From an uncultured Zetaproteobacteria bacterium (lineage in GTDB: Bacteria; Pseudomonadota; Zetaproteobacteria; Mariprofundales; Mariprofundaceae), in contig CAJXNE010000097.1 in assembly GCA_913056285.1 (NCBI GenBank), positions 1 to 7,927 of the forward strand: DNA of 7,927 nt, read 5' to 3'. The first letter of the stretch is position 1; each line of letters begins with the position of its first letter. This document shows, one piece after another, positions 1-6,118 of the stretch. A program made the position numbers and the translations under genes. Below the pieces are notes generated by a model that saw nothing but the letters and a program-made list of their open reading frames with translations, had not been told where the DNA came from and did no database searches.

Positions 1-1425
1 ATTGCGATCAGAACGATCCGGGCGTTGTCTTTCCTGACGCGGTTGCGGCTGATCCTTGATCAATAATGGCTTATCACCCTGCACCATTTTAGCCAGAGCC
101 GCAGCAATCTCGTTGGCAGGCACATCATGTTCCTGGCGATATTGTTCAATAATCTCGGTGAATAATTCCAGTCCCTCGCCAGAAGCCAGCGTTTCGCTAA
201 TGCGTTCCTTGAATTCGGCGATGCGTTTATCATTGATTACTTCGGCTGTTGGCATCTGGAACTGCTCAATACGTTTTTTGGTGGCTCGTTCTATGGCATA
301 GAGCATGCGTTTTTCGCGCGGCGAGACAAACAGAATCGCATCGCCCTCGCGTCCTGCCCTGCCGGTGCGGCCAATCCGGTGAATATAAGATTCGGTATCG
401 TGCGGAATATCGTAGTTAATCACATGTGAAATACGTTGTACATCCAGCCCGCGCGCCGCCACATCGGTCGCCACCAGAATATCGAGATGGCCTTTCTTTA
501 ATCGATTCACGGTCGCTTCCCGCTGTTTCTGGGCGATATCGCCATTGAGCGCCGTAGCTGCATAACCGCGCGATTCCAGTTTGTTGGCCAGCTCTTCCGT
601 GGCTGTTTTGGTGCGCACAAAGACAATCACGCCATCAAAGGGTTCTGCTTCCAGAATGCGGGTCAGTGCATCAATCTTGTTGCGCCCGCTGACCATCCAG
701 TAACGCTGGCGAATCGTTTCGGCAGTCTGCTCCTTCACCTTAATCGTAACCTGCTCAGGATGATTCAGATGCTGCTGGGCAATCTTGCGAATCACTGGCG
801 GCATCGTGGCCGAAAACAGGGCGACCTGACGATTATCCGGTGTCTGCTCCAGAATCCACTGCACATCGTCAATAAAGCCCATGCGCAACATTTCATCCGC
901 TTCATCGAGCACCAGCGCCTGCAAGTTGCTCAGCTTGAGCGTCTTGCGGCGCATATGATCCATCACCCGCCCCGGCGTACCGACCACGACATGCACACCG
1001 CGTTTGAGTTGGCGCAGTTGCACATCATAACTCTGGCCGCCATAAATCGGCAGCACATTAAAACCCTTCAAATGCCGGGCATAGGTTTTGAATGCTTCAG
1101 CCACCTGAATCGCCAACTCGCGCGTCGGTGCCAATACCATCACCTGCGGTGTTTTTTGACTCAAATCAATACGAGAGAGCAGGGGTAAAGCAAAAGCAGC
1201 TGTCTTGCCGGTGCCGGTCTGCGCCTGCCCGACCACATCCTTGCCTTCCAATAACAATGGGATCGTCTGGGCCTGAATCGGCGACGGCGCTTCATAGCCA
1301 GCGTCCTGCACTGCCCTGTGTAGTTCGGGGAGCAAATTCAGTTCAGCAAATGTGGAGGCTGATTGACTGTTTTTAGTGTGTTCGATTGATGTCTGTTTAT
1401 CTGATATCTGTTTGTCTGATGTCAT
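1..1425 (-). CDS. deaD: DEAD-box ATP-dependent RNA helicase, DeaD/CsdA type (3' end outside window)
   Basis: This gene encodes an ATP-dependent RNA helicase. The DeaD family unwinds RNA duplexes in ribosome assembly, mRNA decay and cold adaptation in the cytoplasm. I read 475 residues from the ATG at 1425 with no stop before base 1. The motifs appear in order: Q-motif region PSPIQ (47-51), Walker A AQTGTGKT (68-75), PTREL (100-104), TPGR (150-153), DEAD (174-177), SAT (205-207), ARGLD (324-328) and HRIGRTGR (349-356). The residues after the second RecA domain, with KRIAEFKERI and then a Q/R/D-rich stretch at the edge, match the DeaD linker that precedes an RNA-binding C-terminal domain. That domain is not visible here. 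An in-frame ATG at 1461 would add 12 residues (MSTGNFRRYNIP) and has a weak GGAG 11 bases upstream, so the start is uncertain. RhlE or RhlB are less likely given the long C-terminal extension. Confidence 0.95.
   Translation of the reverse strand, partial: MTSDKQISDKQTSIEHTKNSQSASTFAELNLLPELHRAVQDAGYEAPSPIQAQTIPLLLEGKDVVGQAQTGTGKTAAFALPLLSRIDLSQKTPQVMVLAPTRELAIQVAEAFKTYARHLKGFNVLPIYGGQSYDVQLRQLKRGVHVVVGTPGRVMDHMRRKTLKLSNLQALVLDEADEMLRMGFIDDVQWILEQTPDNRQVALFSATMPPVIRKIAQQHLNHPEQVTIKVKEQTAETIRQRYWMVSGRNKIDALTRILEAEPFDGVIVFVRTKTATEELANKLESRGYAATALNGDIAQKQREATVNRLKKGHLDILVATDVAARGLDVQRISHVINYDIPHDTESYIHRIGRTGRAGREGDAILFVSPREKRMLYAIERATKKRIEQFQMPTAEVINDKRIAEFKERISETLASGEGLELFTEIIEQYRQEHDVPANEIAAALAKMVQGDKPLLIKDQPQPRQERQRPDRSDRN
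1391..1420 (-). repeat. 15-bp tandem duplication in the helicase N-terminal codons
   Basis: Two adjacent copies of tctgtttRtctgat (period 15) differ at one base. On the coding strand they encode the near-duplicate peptides SDKQI and SDKQT within the first 13 residues of the helicase. This is a low-complexity leader upstream of the Q motif and probably of no catalytic importance. Confidence 0.6.
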
Positions 1426-1431
1426 TGGGAT

Positions 1432-1437
1432 ATTATA
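1432..1437 (-). promoter_or_regulatory. Possible -10 hexamer TATAAT just before the helicase ATG
   Basis: A perfect TATAAT on the minus strand ends 6 bases before the ATG at 1425. The hexamer 17 bases upstream, TGTCGA, is a poor -35. If the promoter is used, transcription would begin at or next to the ATG, giving a leaderless message. If the alternative ATG at 1461 is the true start, this hexamer lies inside the coding region and is probably fortuitous. Confidence 0.3.
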
Positions 1438-1503
1438 CCTGCGGAAGTTACCGGTCGACATGCTGCCTGCATCTCCATTAAGAAACCATGAGCAGAGGGA
1501 AGA

Positions 1504-1698
1504 TTAATCTTTTTTGTCTTCCTCGTCTTTCTTCGCTTTCTCATCGTCATCGCCGGTTACACCATCATAAATCGCACCGCCCACCTTGAATGGCACTTTA
1601 ACCACTTCAACGCCGACATCTACTGCCGTACTGACTGCAGTAGCAAGACAACCGCTTAAAGAAAATACAAGGATAAGGGAAAATACAATATGTTTCAT
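1504..1698 (-). CDS. Small predicted lipoprotein, function unknown
   Basis: This ORF encodes 64 residues. The N-terminus MKHIVFSLILVFSLSGC is a lipoprotein signal peptide: a Lys, a hydrophobic core and the lipobox LSGC, with the lipidated Cys at 17. The mature part is about 48 residues. It begins with an Ala/Val/Thr-rich segment (ATAVSTAVDVGVEVVKVPF), then GGAIYDGVTG, and ends in a highly charged Asp/Glu/Lys tail. Small lipoproteins of this layout are common in proteobacteria, and I cannot assign a role. I chose the ATG at 1698 over an in-frame GTG at 1734 because only the former places the signal peptide at the N-terminus. No Shine-Dalgarno is visible. It lies 81 bp after the RquA-like ORF and just ahead of the helicase, in the same direction. 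Confidence 0.75.
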   Translation of the reverse strand: MKHIVFSLILVFSLSGCLATAVSTAVDVGVEVVKVPFKVGGAIYDGVTGDDDEKAKKDEEDKKD

Positions 1699-1705
1699 GG
1701 ATGGA

Positions 1706-1734
1706 AATATACCATAGTGGTTAGATCGTGGCAC
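1706..1734 (-). promoter_or_regulatory. Candidate sigma70-type promoter for the small lipoprotein
   Basis: Read on the minus strand, a -35-like GTGCCA (1729-1734; 4 of 6 match TTGACA) is followed by a 17-base spacer and TATATT (1706-1711). A TG sits one base upstream of the -10 (extended -10, TGgTATATT). The -10 ends 7 bases before the ATG at 1698, so a transcript would have almost no leader. The assignment is by eye and untested. Confidence 0.4.
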
Positions 1735-1779
1735 CTTAAAACCCGTTATTCACATTACCCCAAAACCTTATCACGCCGC

Positions 1780-2181
1780 CTATCGCAACACATTGATCGA
1801 GTTTTTTTTGGCCGCCTCCGTTTCGGATGCATGCTCGGCATGCATGCGTGCAATAGCCAATGGCTCCCTGCACTTGCGCTGCGCCAGCTTGAGCTGATCC
1901 ATGGATGCATCCACGAGATGGAGCATGCCTTCACATGTTGCAGAGAGTTTCGATGTCAGCCGGCCATACACGCAGGTAAGCTGCAGTGTACGCGAACCTG
2001 CTTCGGGACGATAGCGCGAAAGGGTTTCATCCATCAGTCTGCGATACTGACCAAAGAGAATCGCATTGATGATCGGTTGATGATCAAAAAACCAGATTGA
2101 TCCGGTCCAGAGATAGGCCCACCAGTAATGGCGTGCCAGATACCATGGCACGCCATCGAGGAATTTCTGATAGATCGCCAT
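1780..2181 (-). CDS. RquA-like class I SAM-dependent enzyme, short or 3'-truncated
   Basis: This 133-residue ORF resembles the N-terminal half of RquA, the SAM-dependent enzyme that converts ubiquinone to rhodoquinone. The similarity is from memory of the family, not a search. Shared-looking features are YLARHYWWAYLW (14-25), the aromatic/hydrophobic stretch WFFDHQPIINAILFGQYRRL (30-49), and the atypical motif I LQLTCVYGRLTSKL (66-79), which lacks the GxGxG of ordinary methyltransferases. Strand 2 with its acidic end, LHLVDASMDQL (87-97), follows. Family members are usually over 200 residues. This one stops soon after AIARMHAEH, before the expected substrate-binding half, with the unrelated-looking tail SETEAAKKNSINVLR. 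Shifting frame at the A8 tract (1802-1809) does not restore a family-like continuation. It lies 36 bp after metY, in the same frame, with no clear ribosome site. It may be a decayed gene or a natural short relative, and activity is doubtful. Confidence 0.55.
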   Translation of the reverse strand: MAIYQKFLDGVPWYLARHYWWAYLWTGSIWFFDHQPIINAILFGQYRRLMDETLSRYRPEAGSRTLQLTCVYGRLTSKLSATCEGMLHLVDASMDQLKLAQRKCREPLAIARMHAEHASETEAAKKNSINVLR

Positions 2182-2217
2182 TACAGGCGCTTCAGCCCAT
2201 GCCGATCGTGGCCCTGA

Positions 2218-3492
2218 TCAGCTCCCGGAAGCTGCCAGTGCCTGATCGATATCGGCGATAATGTCATCGATATGCTCAATACCGATGCACAGGCGAATCA
2301 TGTCCGGGGTGACACCGGCTGTTTCCAGTTCAGTCTCAGTCAGCTGACGGTGGGTCGTCGATGCCGGATGTGCTGCCAGCGATTTGGTATCGCCGATATT
2401 GACCAGCCGTTTAAACAAGCCAAGCGCATCGTAGAATTTCACAGCCGCATCGAAACCACCTTTCACGCCGAAGGTCAGCAGTGCAGATGGCCGCCCGTTG
2501 GTATATTTCTGTGCCAGTTCAAAGTAGGGAGAGTCTTCAAGCCCAGCGAACTGAACCCATTCGACCAATGCATGCGACTTGAGATGTCTGGCCACCGCAA
2601 TGGCATTGTCGCAATGACGTTCCATGCGCAGCGGCAACGTCTCCAGCCCCTGCAAAATCAGAAATGCATTCATCGGACTGATGGCCGATCCGGTGTTGCG
2701 CAGCGGCACCGTACGCGCTCTGCCGATAAAAGCCGCTTCGCCAAGGGCCTCGGTATAAACCACGCCGTGATAGGAGGGTTCCGGCTCATTGAGCATCGGG
2801 AAGCGCCCGGCATGCTCAGCCCATGGGAATTTACCCGAATCGACAATCATACCGCCCAGCGAGTTGCCGTGGCCTCCGATATATTTGGTCATCGAATAGA
2901 CAACAATGGCTGCACCATAATCGATCGGACGAATCAGCGCGGGCGCTACAGTGTTGTCCACAATCACCGGTACACCATGTCTGTCCGCCATGGCGCAGAT
3001 GGCCTCCAGATCGACAATATTGCCAGCAGGATTGCCGATTGATTCGCAATAGACCGCCGAGGTTTTATCATCGATCAGTTTCTCAAGCGCCTCGGGCGTG
3101 TCGTTTTCGGCAAAACGCACCTCAATACCCTGACTTGGTAACATGTGAGCAAACAGGGTGTAGGTGCCGCCATAAAGCATCGGTATGGTAACAATATTAT
3201 TCCCCATCCGGGCAATGGTCTGAATAGCATAGGTAATTGCAGCAATACCGGCACTGGTGGCCAGCCCTGCAATGCCGCCATCGAGTTCGGCCAACCGTTT
3301 TTCCAATACATCGGCAGTCGGATTCATGATCCGGGTATAGATATTCCCCGGCACAGCCAGGTTGAATAAATCAGCGCCATGTTGGGCATTGTCGAATTCA
3401 TAAGCGACCGTTTGATAAATGGGAACTGCCACTGATTTTGTCGTCGGGTCGGTTTCGTATCCGGCGTGAATGGCAATTGTTTCTGGTTTCAT
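2218..3492 (-). CDS. metY: O-acetylhomoserine sulfhydrylase (aminocarboxypropyltransferase), MetY
   Basis: This is a cytoplasmic PLP enzyme that joins sulfide to O-acetylhomoserine to give homocysteine, the direct-sulfhydrylation route to methionine. Its 424 residues match the length of the MetY branch of the Cys/Met-metabolism PLP family. Visible signatures are the N-terminal TIAIHAGY, IYTRIMNPT (51-59; the Tyr-Arg reaches the PLP phosphate of a neighbouring subunit), the YGGTY loop (107-111), VIVDN with the PLP-ring Asp179, and SMTKYIGGHG carrying the PLP Lys203. The C-terminal domain contains SLAAHPASTTHRQL and RLCIGIEHIDDIIADI, both typical of the family. The start ATG at 3492 is preceded by AGGAG at 5 bases, and metA ends one base upstream. 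MetZ, the O-succinylhomoserine enzyme, is the alternative, but the length and sequence favour MetY. Confidence 0.95.
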   Translation of the reverse strand: MKPETIAIHAGYETDPTTKSVAVPIYQTVAYEFDNAQHGADLFNLAVPGNIYTRIMNPTADVLEKRLAELDGGIAGLATSAGIAAITYAIQTIARMGNNIVTIPMLYGGTYTLFAHMLPSQGIEVRFAENDTPEALEKLIDDKTSAVYCESIGNPAGNIVDLEAICAMADRHGVPVIVDNTVAPALIRPIDYGAAIVVYSMTKYIGGHGNSLGGMIVDSGKFPWAEHAGRFPMLNEPEPSYHGVVYTEALGEAAFIGRARTVPLRNTGSAISPMNAFLILQGLETLPLRMERHCDNAIAVARHLKSHALVEWVQFAGLEDSPYFELAQKYTNGRPSALLTFGVKGGFDAAVKFYDALGLFKRLVNIGDTKSLAAHPASTTHRQLTETELETAGVTPDMIRLCIGIEHIDDIIADIDQALAASGS

Positions 3493-3493
3493 A

Positions 3494-4546
3494 TTATCTC
3501 CTTGGTGGTGTATTGCCCGCCTGTATTCGCGGGTGTGAAAAATCAGTGTGTTCGTAGACCAGACCCAGCCAGTTGTTGACGATCGACTTGGCTGTATCGC
3601 GCCATGTATTATCGAGCAGCGCCGTGATCTGCTGCTCGGGGAATGGCGGCATCGTGCATCCCCCCTCTTGGGCTACGATAAGGCTTGCCCTGTAATGATC
3701 AAGCAAGGCAGCAGCATCGCTCTGGAAATAATGTTCGGGAAATGGCGGGTATTCACTGCGTTCGCTGACAAAGAAACGGGCCACTTCGCGTTTGTATTCT
3801 TTCAACAGGCTATTGGTGTCATATTCGGGGTGCCCCTGAAAATAGACGATACTGTATTGATCCGGGCTGACAGCCATGTGAACGCCGGCTGTTTCACTTT
3901 CGATCAGTATCGTGAGTCCGGCGCGCTCCAGCGCATCACGATGCACGGCGTTAAAACGGGAATGCGGTACATCAAAGCGGGTGTTGATATCGCGCAATAA
4001 AGGATGCTCTTGCTGCACAATCCGGTGCGGATAGACGCCCCATAATTTGGCGGGCATGGGCTTGCGCTCAATGTGGTAAAGCATTTTGACCAGCGCATGG
4101 GTGGCCAGACAAGAGCATAATATCGGCACATGCAGTTGCTGCGCCCAGTCAACTATTTCCTGGAGAGGCTCCCAGAATGGCTCCTGATCCAGCGACGGGT
4201 TGCTGACATTGGCACCGGTAATCACCAGTGCATCGAGTCCTGTTTGTTGAATTTCAGCGATGCCCGGATAATAGCTATCGATATAGGCGCGGGTTTCATC
4301 GCTTCGTTCCAGACCGGGCACTGTAAACGGGTGTACGAAAAACTGGGCAATCTGGTTGCAGCTGCCAACCAGACGCATGAACTGCATTTCTGTCGCCACC
4401 AGTGCTGCATCCGGCATCATATTGAGCAAGCCCACATGCAATTCGCGAATATCCTGTTGAAGCCCTTCTTCCAGTGACAGCACTTTTTCACCGCGCTGGC
4501 GCAGCTTTGCGAATGCAGGCAACGATGAATGAGCAACCAGCGGCAT
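3494..4546 (-). CDS. metA: Homoserine O-acyltransferase, MetA (HTS) family
   Basis: This enzyme acylates homoserine with acetyl- or succinyl-CoA, the first committed step of methionine synthesis, in the cytoplasm. It has 350 residues from the ATG at 4546, which has a strong AGGAGG 5 bases upstream. An ORF extension back to 4633 reads through the repeat and is not needed. Family landmarks are IRELHVGLLNMMPD (33-46), TEMQFMRLV (52-60), ITGANVS (109-115), the nucleophile Cys146 in LCSCLATH, VPHSRFN (193-199), and GHPEYD with catalytic His239 and Glu241. Position 115 aligns with E. coli residue 111, which helps set acyl-CoA choice: Gly for succinyl, Glu for acetyl in characterised enzymes. Here it is Ser, so the donor cannot be read off. 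The pairing with MetY suggests O-acetylhomoserine. The gene ends one base before the metY ATG. Confidence 0.93.
   Translation of the reverse strand: MPLVAHSSLPAFAKLRQRGEKVLSLEEGLQQDIRELHVGLLNMMPDAALVATEMQFMRLVGSCNQIAQFFVHPFTVPGLERSDETRAYIDSYYPGIAEIQQTGLDALVITGANVSNPSLDQEPFWEPLQEIVDWAQQLHVPILCSCLATHALVKMLYHIERKPMPAKLWGVYPHRIVQQEHPLLRDINTRFDVPHSRFNAVHRDALERAGLTILIESETAGVHMAVSPDQYSIVYFQGHPEYDTNSLLKEYKREVARFFVSERSEYPPFPEHYFQSDAAALLDHYRASLIVAQEGGCTMPPFPEQQITALLDNTWRDTAKSIVNNWLGLVYEHTDFSHPRIQAGNTPPRR
3498..3502 (-). promoter_or_regulatory. metY ribosome binding site inside the end of metA
   Basis: AGGAG stands 5 bases before the metY ATG and overlaps the last sense codons of metA (the Arg-Arg pair), followed by the metA TAA. 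This arrangement indicates translational coupling of the two enzymes from one message. Confidence 0.8.
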
Positions 4547-4551
4547 ACTTC

Positions 4552-4557
4552 CCTCCT
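4552..4557 (-). promoter_or_regulatory. metA ribosome binding site (decides the start)
   Basis: AGGAGG with a 5-base spacer (GAAGT) precedes the ATG at 4546. It is the strongest Shine-Dalgarno in the window and excludes the longer reading that would begin upstream in the CACAGAG repeat. Confidence 0.85.
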
Positions 4558-4574
4558 TCCTAACCCAGCATAGC

Positions 4575-4597
4575 CAGAACCAAACAGAAAAACCTTG
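4575..4597 (-). terminator. Possible intrinsic terminator or attenuator U-tract after the repeat hairpin
   Basis: Reading the minus strand, the repeat hairpin is followed within about 6-8 bases by an interrupted T-rich run (ggtttttctgtttgg), about 30 bases before the metA ribosome site. This could end transcripts from the barrel-protein gene or attenuate metA. The gap between stem and T-run and its interruption make this a weak call. Confidence 0.3.
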
Positions 4598-4598
4598 A

Positions 4599-4680
4599 AC
4601 CACAGAGTACACAGAGAGCACAGAGAAGGTCAAAATCTTTATGTTGTTTTTCTCTGCCTTTCCTCTGTGCTCTCTGTGGT
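4599..4680. repeat. Inverted pair of CACAGAG-type repeats in the metA leader
   Basis: The left arm (4599-4625) is three 9-base units: accacagag, tacacagag, agcacagag. The right arm (4663-4680) is the reverse complement of two of them. The perfect inverted match is 16 bp (4610-4625 with 4663-4678), and 4599-4607 can instead pair with the outer end of the right arm. The loop of about 37 bases has weak internal pairing. On the minus strand the hairpin is followed by ggtttttctgttt, so it could also act as a terminator or attenuator. A related single copy occurs at 6065-6082. Similar 'cacagaggacacagag' repeats are dispersed in many bacterial genomes. Confidence 0.85.
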
Positions 4681-4804
4681 AAAAATATTTGAGAGACTAG
4701 AATTCTGACGGGCTTATAGCAATTATGATTTACTGGTTCGCGAAGAAGATAAAGGCTAGCAAAACCGCGTAGTCATCCCCGGCCAGAATAATAGCTATCG
4801 CACA
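4681..4804. other. Spacer between the barrel-protein gene and the repeat hairpin
   Basis: This 124-base A+T-leaning stretch has no credible ORF. On the minus strand it contains CATAAT and TATAAG, which could be -10 elements for metA, but neither has a convincing -35 at 16-18 bases. I see no SAM-type riboswitch. It is the most likely place for the metA promoter. Confidence 0.4.
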
Positions 4805-6118
4805 TTAAAAACTCCATTCGAGTTCCGAATAGATCCGATCATTGGATGCAAACTGACCGAAAAAACCGCCACTGCCGCTGATGATATCCGCACCCAGCGT
4901 ACCAACCAGATTATCGCTGAATTCATAGCTGACTTTGGGGCGGGCCAATAAACCACCATCATCAAGATCGGCCAGCAACAGGATTTCCGGCTTCAGTTTT
5001 TCATTCATATAATCGGTAGCAATGCGCAGGCTGGCGAAATTGGGCGAAGTCCCCAAACTACTATCCACTATCGGCTCATTAAAAACCTGACGACCGAACA
5101 ATTGCACCCCGTAAGTCCAGTTGGAACGGGTATAATCCACCGCAAGCGCCGCATTGAGCGTCGTTCTTCTCACCACGGATTGATTCCAGACCAGCGCGGT
5201 TGTGTTGATTCCTTCGCCGAAATTCACCGCAACCTCGCCACGCACGACAAATGCACCGAAGGCATTGGAGAACGATCCACCCGCCGTATGCATACGCAAG
5301 TGGCGCAGCTGCATGGTCAAAGTCCTACCAGTCAGCTGCTTGAACAGATTGGGGCGATCATTCCAGCCATAGTAATAGTTCAGCGACAGATCCCAGCCGC
5401 GCACATTGGCACGCCAGGCAAAGCCCAGTTCAGTATTCTTCAGCGACCAGTTGGGCTGCTCCGGTGCCAGTGTGCGCAGACTTATACCGGGCGGAGCAGA
5501 CGGTAATGCAAAGCCCCAGCGTGAACCGGCAGGCGCAAACTCGGCGGGTCTGGCATCGGGCACAACAACAAATTCAAACTCGTTCTCGGAACCGCCGATA
5601 TCGGCATAATAATTTAACCGTGCAGACCACAAGCCGATGCGGGAATCGAGAAAGTCATCGAGGATAAATTCGCGCAGATCGAACGGATTGATGATATCGA
5701 GCATGCGGATACCATCGGTCTTACCCCAGACAATCTGTTGCTGACCGATGCGCAAATCATAATCATCCGCACCGTACAGCAGATAGGCCTCCTTGCTCTC
5801 AATGCGGGTGCGGTAATGCTGTTTGATACCTGCAGTCAGATCCGTGGTGTTGGTCGGATTCACATCCATAGCGGCGTCATACCATGCCAGCGCCCTGCCC
5901 CGGAACTCCCACCCCTTGCCCAGCACTGCTTCCGGCTTCAGGTCAAGCCGATTCTGGATTTTATCGAAACGTTTCTCACCGCTGACAAAATATGCCGTCT
6001 CGTTTTTCACCGCACCGTGCATTGTCCACTCAAATGCACTCACAGGAAAAACAACAAGCGACTCACCACAGAGGACACAGAGCGTATAGAGGAAAACCTT
6101 TTTACATGTTCTCAACAT
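4805..6118 (-). CDS. DUF1302-like outer-membrane beta-barrel protein
   Basis: The protein has 437 residues from the ATG at 6118 and is predicted to be an outer-membrane channel or barrel. Residues 1-28 form a signal peptide (Arg/Lys start, hydrophobic core, cleavage after PVSA), and the mature protein starts FEWTMHGAVKNETAY. The body alternates short aromatic and hydrophobic strands with charged turns, for example YDLRIGQQQIVWGKTDGIR and LSLNYYYGWNDRP. It ends ELEWSF, with the terminal Phe typical of BAM-assembled barrels. The motif GQQQIVWGKTDGIRMLDIINP and the following DLREF are characteristic of the DUF1302 group as I know it. Start: GGTGGA lies 8 bases upstream. An upstream in-frame TTG at 6184 is less likely. 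The exporter gene precedes it by 131 bp in the same direction, so the two probably work together. The substrate is unknown. The signal-peptide core lies in a dispersed repeat. Confidence 0.82.
   Translation of the reverse strand: MLRTCKKVFLYTLCVLCGESLVVFPVSAFEWTMHGAVKNETAYFVSGEKRFDKIQNRLDLKPEAVLGKGWEFRGRALAWYDAAMDVNPTNTTDLTAGIKQHYRTRIESKEAYLLYGADDYDLRIGQQQIVWGKTDGIRMLDIINPFDLREFILDDFLDSRIGLWSARLNYYADIGGSENEFEFVVVPDARPAEFAPAGSRWGFALPSAPPGISLRTLAPEQPNWSLKNTELGFAWRANVRGWDLSLNYYYGWNDRPNLFKQLTGRTLTMQLRHLRMHTAGGSFSNAFGAFVVRGEVAVNFGEGINTTALVWNQSVVRRTTLNAALAVDYTRSNWTYGVQLFGRQVFNEPIVDSSLGTSPNFASLRIATDYMNEKLKPEILLLADLDDGGLLARPKVSYEFSDNLVGTLGADIISGSGGFFGQFASNDRIYSELEWSF
6065..6082. repeat. CACAGAG-type repeat within the barrel-protein signal peptide
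   Basis: The unit accacagaggacacagag is two 9-base units of the same type as the inverted pair at 4599-4680. A degenerate third unit (gcgtatagagg) follows on the + strand. On the minus strand it encodes residues 13-18 of the barrel protein, LCVLCG, in the hydrophobic core of the signal peptide. Confidence 0.8.

Noticed and set aside
760..1188. 142-codon open frame on the + strand
   Set aside because: Antisense to the helicase core motifs, with a His/Gln-rich product and no domain.
1690..2100. 136-codon open frame on the + strand
   Set aside because: Antisense to the RquA-like ORF; it overlaps the lipoprotein start and has no recognisable features. The minus-strand ORF has clear family-like motifs.
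2272..3042. 256-codon open frame on the + strand
   Set aside because: It lies entirely antisense to metY, whose frame carries all PLP-enzyme motifs. The + strand product is rich in His/Arg/Gln with no recognisable domain, typical of a shadow frame.
4547..4633. N-terminal extension of metA to 4633
   Set aside because: The extra 29 residues are translated repeat sequence, and the ATG at 4546 has an AGGAGG at ideal spacing and a family-typical N-terminus.
4599..4680. CRISPR-like short repeats
   Set aside because: The units are 9 bases, directly abutting and inverted, with no spacers and no cas genes.
4268..4800. Shared 13-mer ataatagctatcg in metA and in the spacer before metA
   Set aside because: One 13-base match is roughly expected by chance in a window this size, and the flanks do not extend.
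4547..4804. SAM riboswitch upstream of metA
   Set aside because: I could find no SAM-I, SAM-II or SAM-IV type core by eye; the only strong structure is the CACAGAG inverted repeat.
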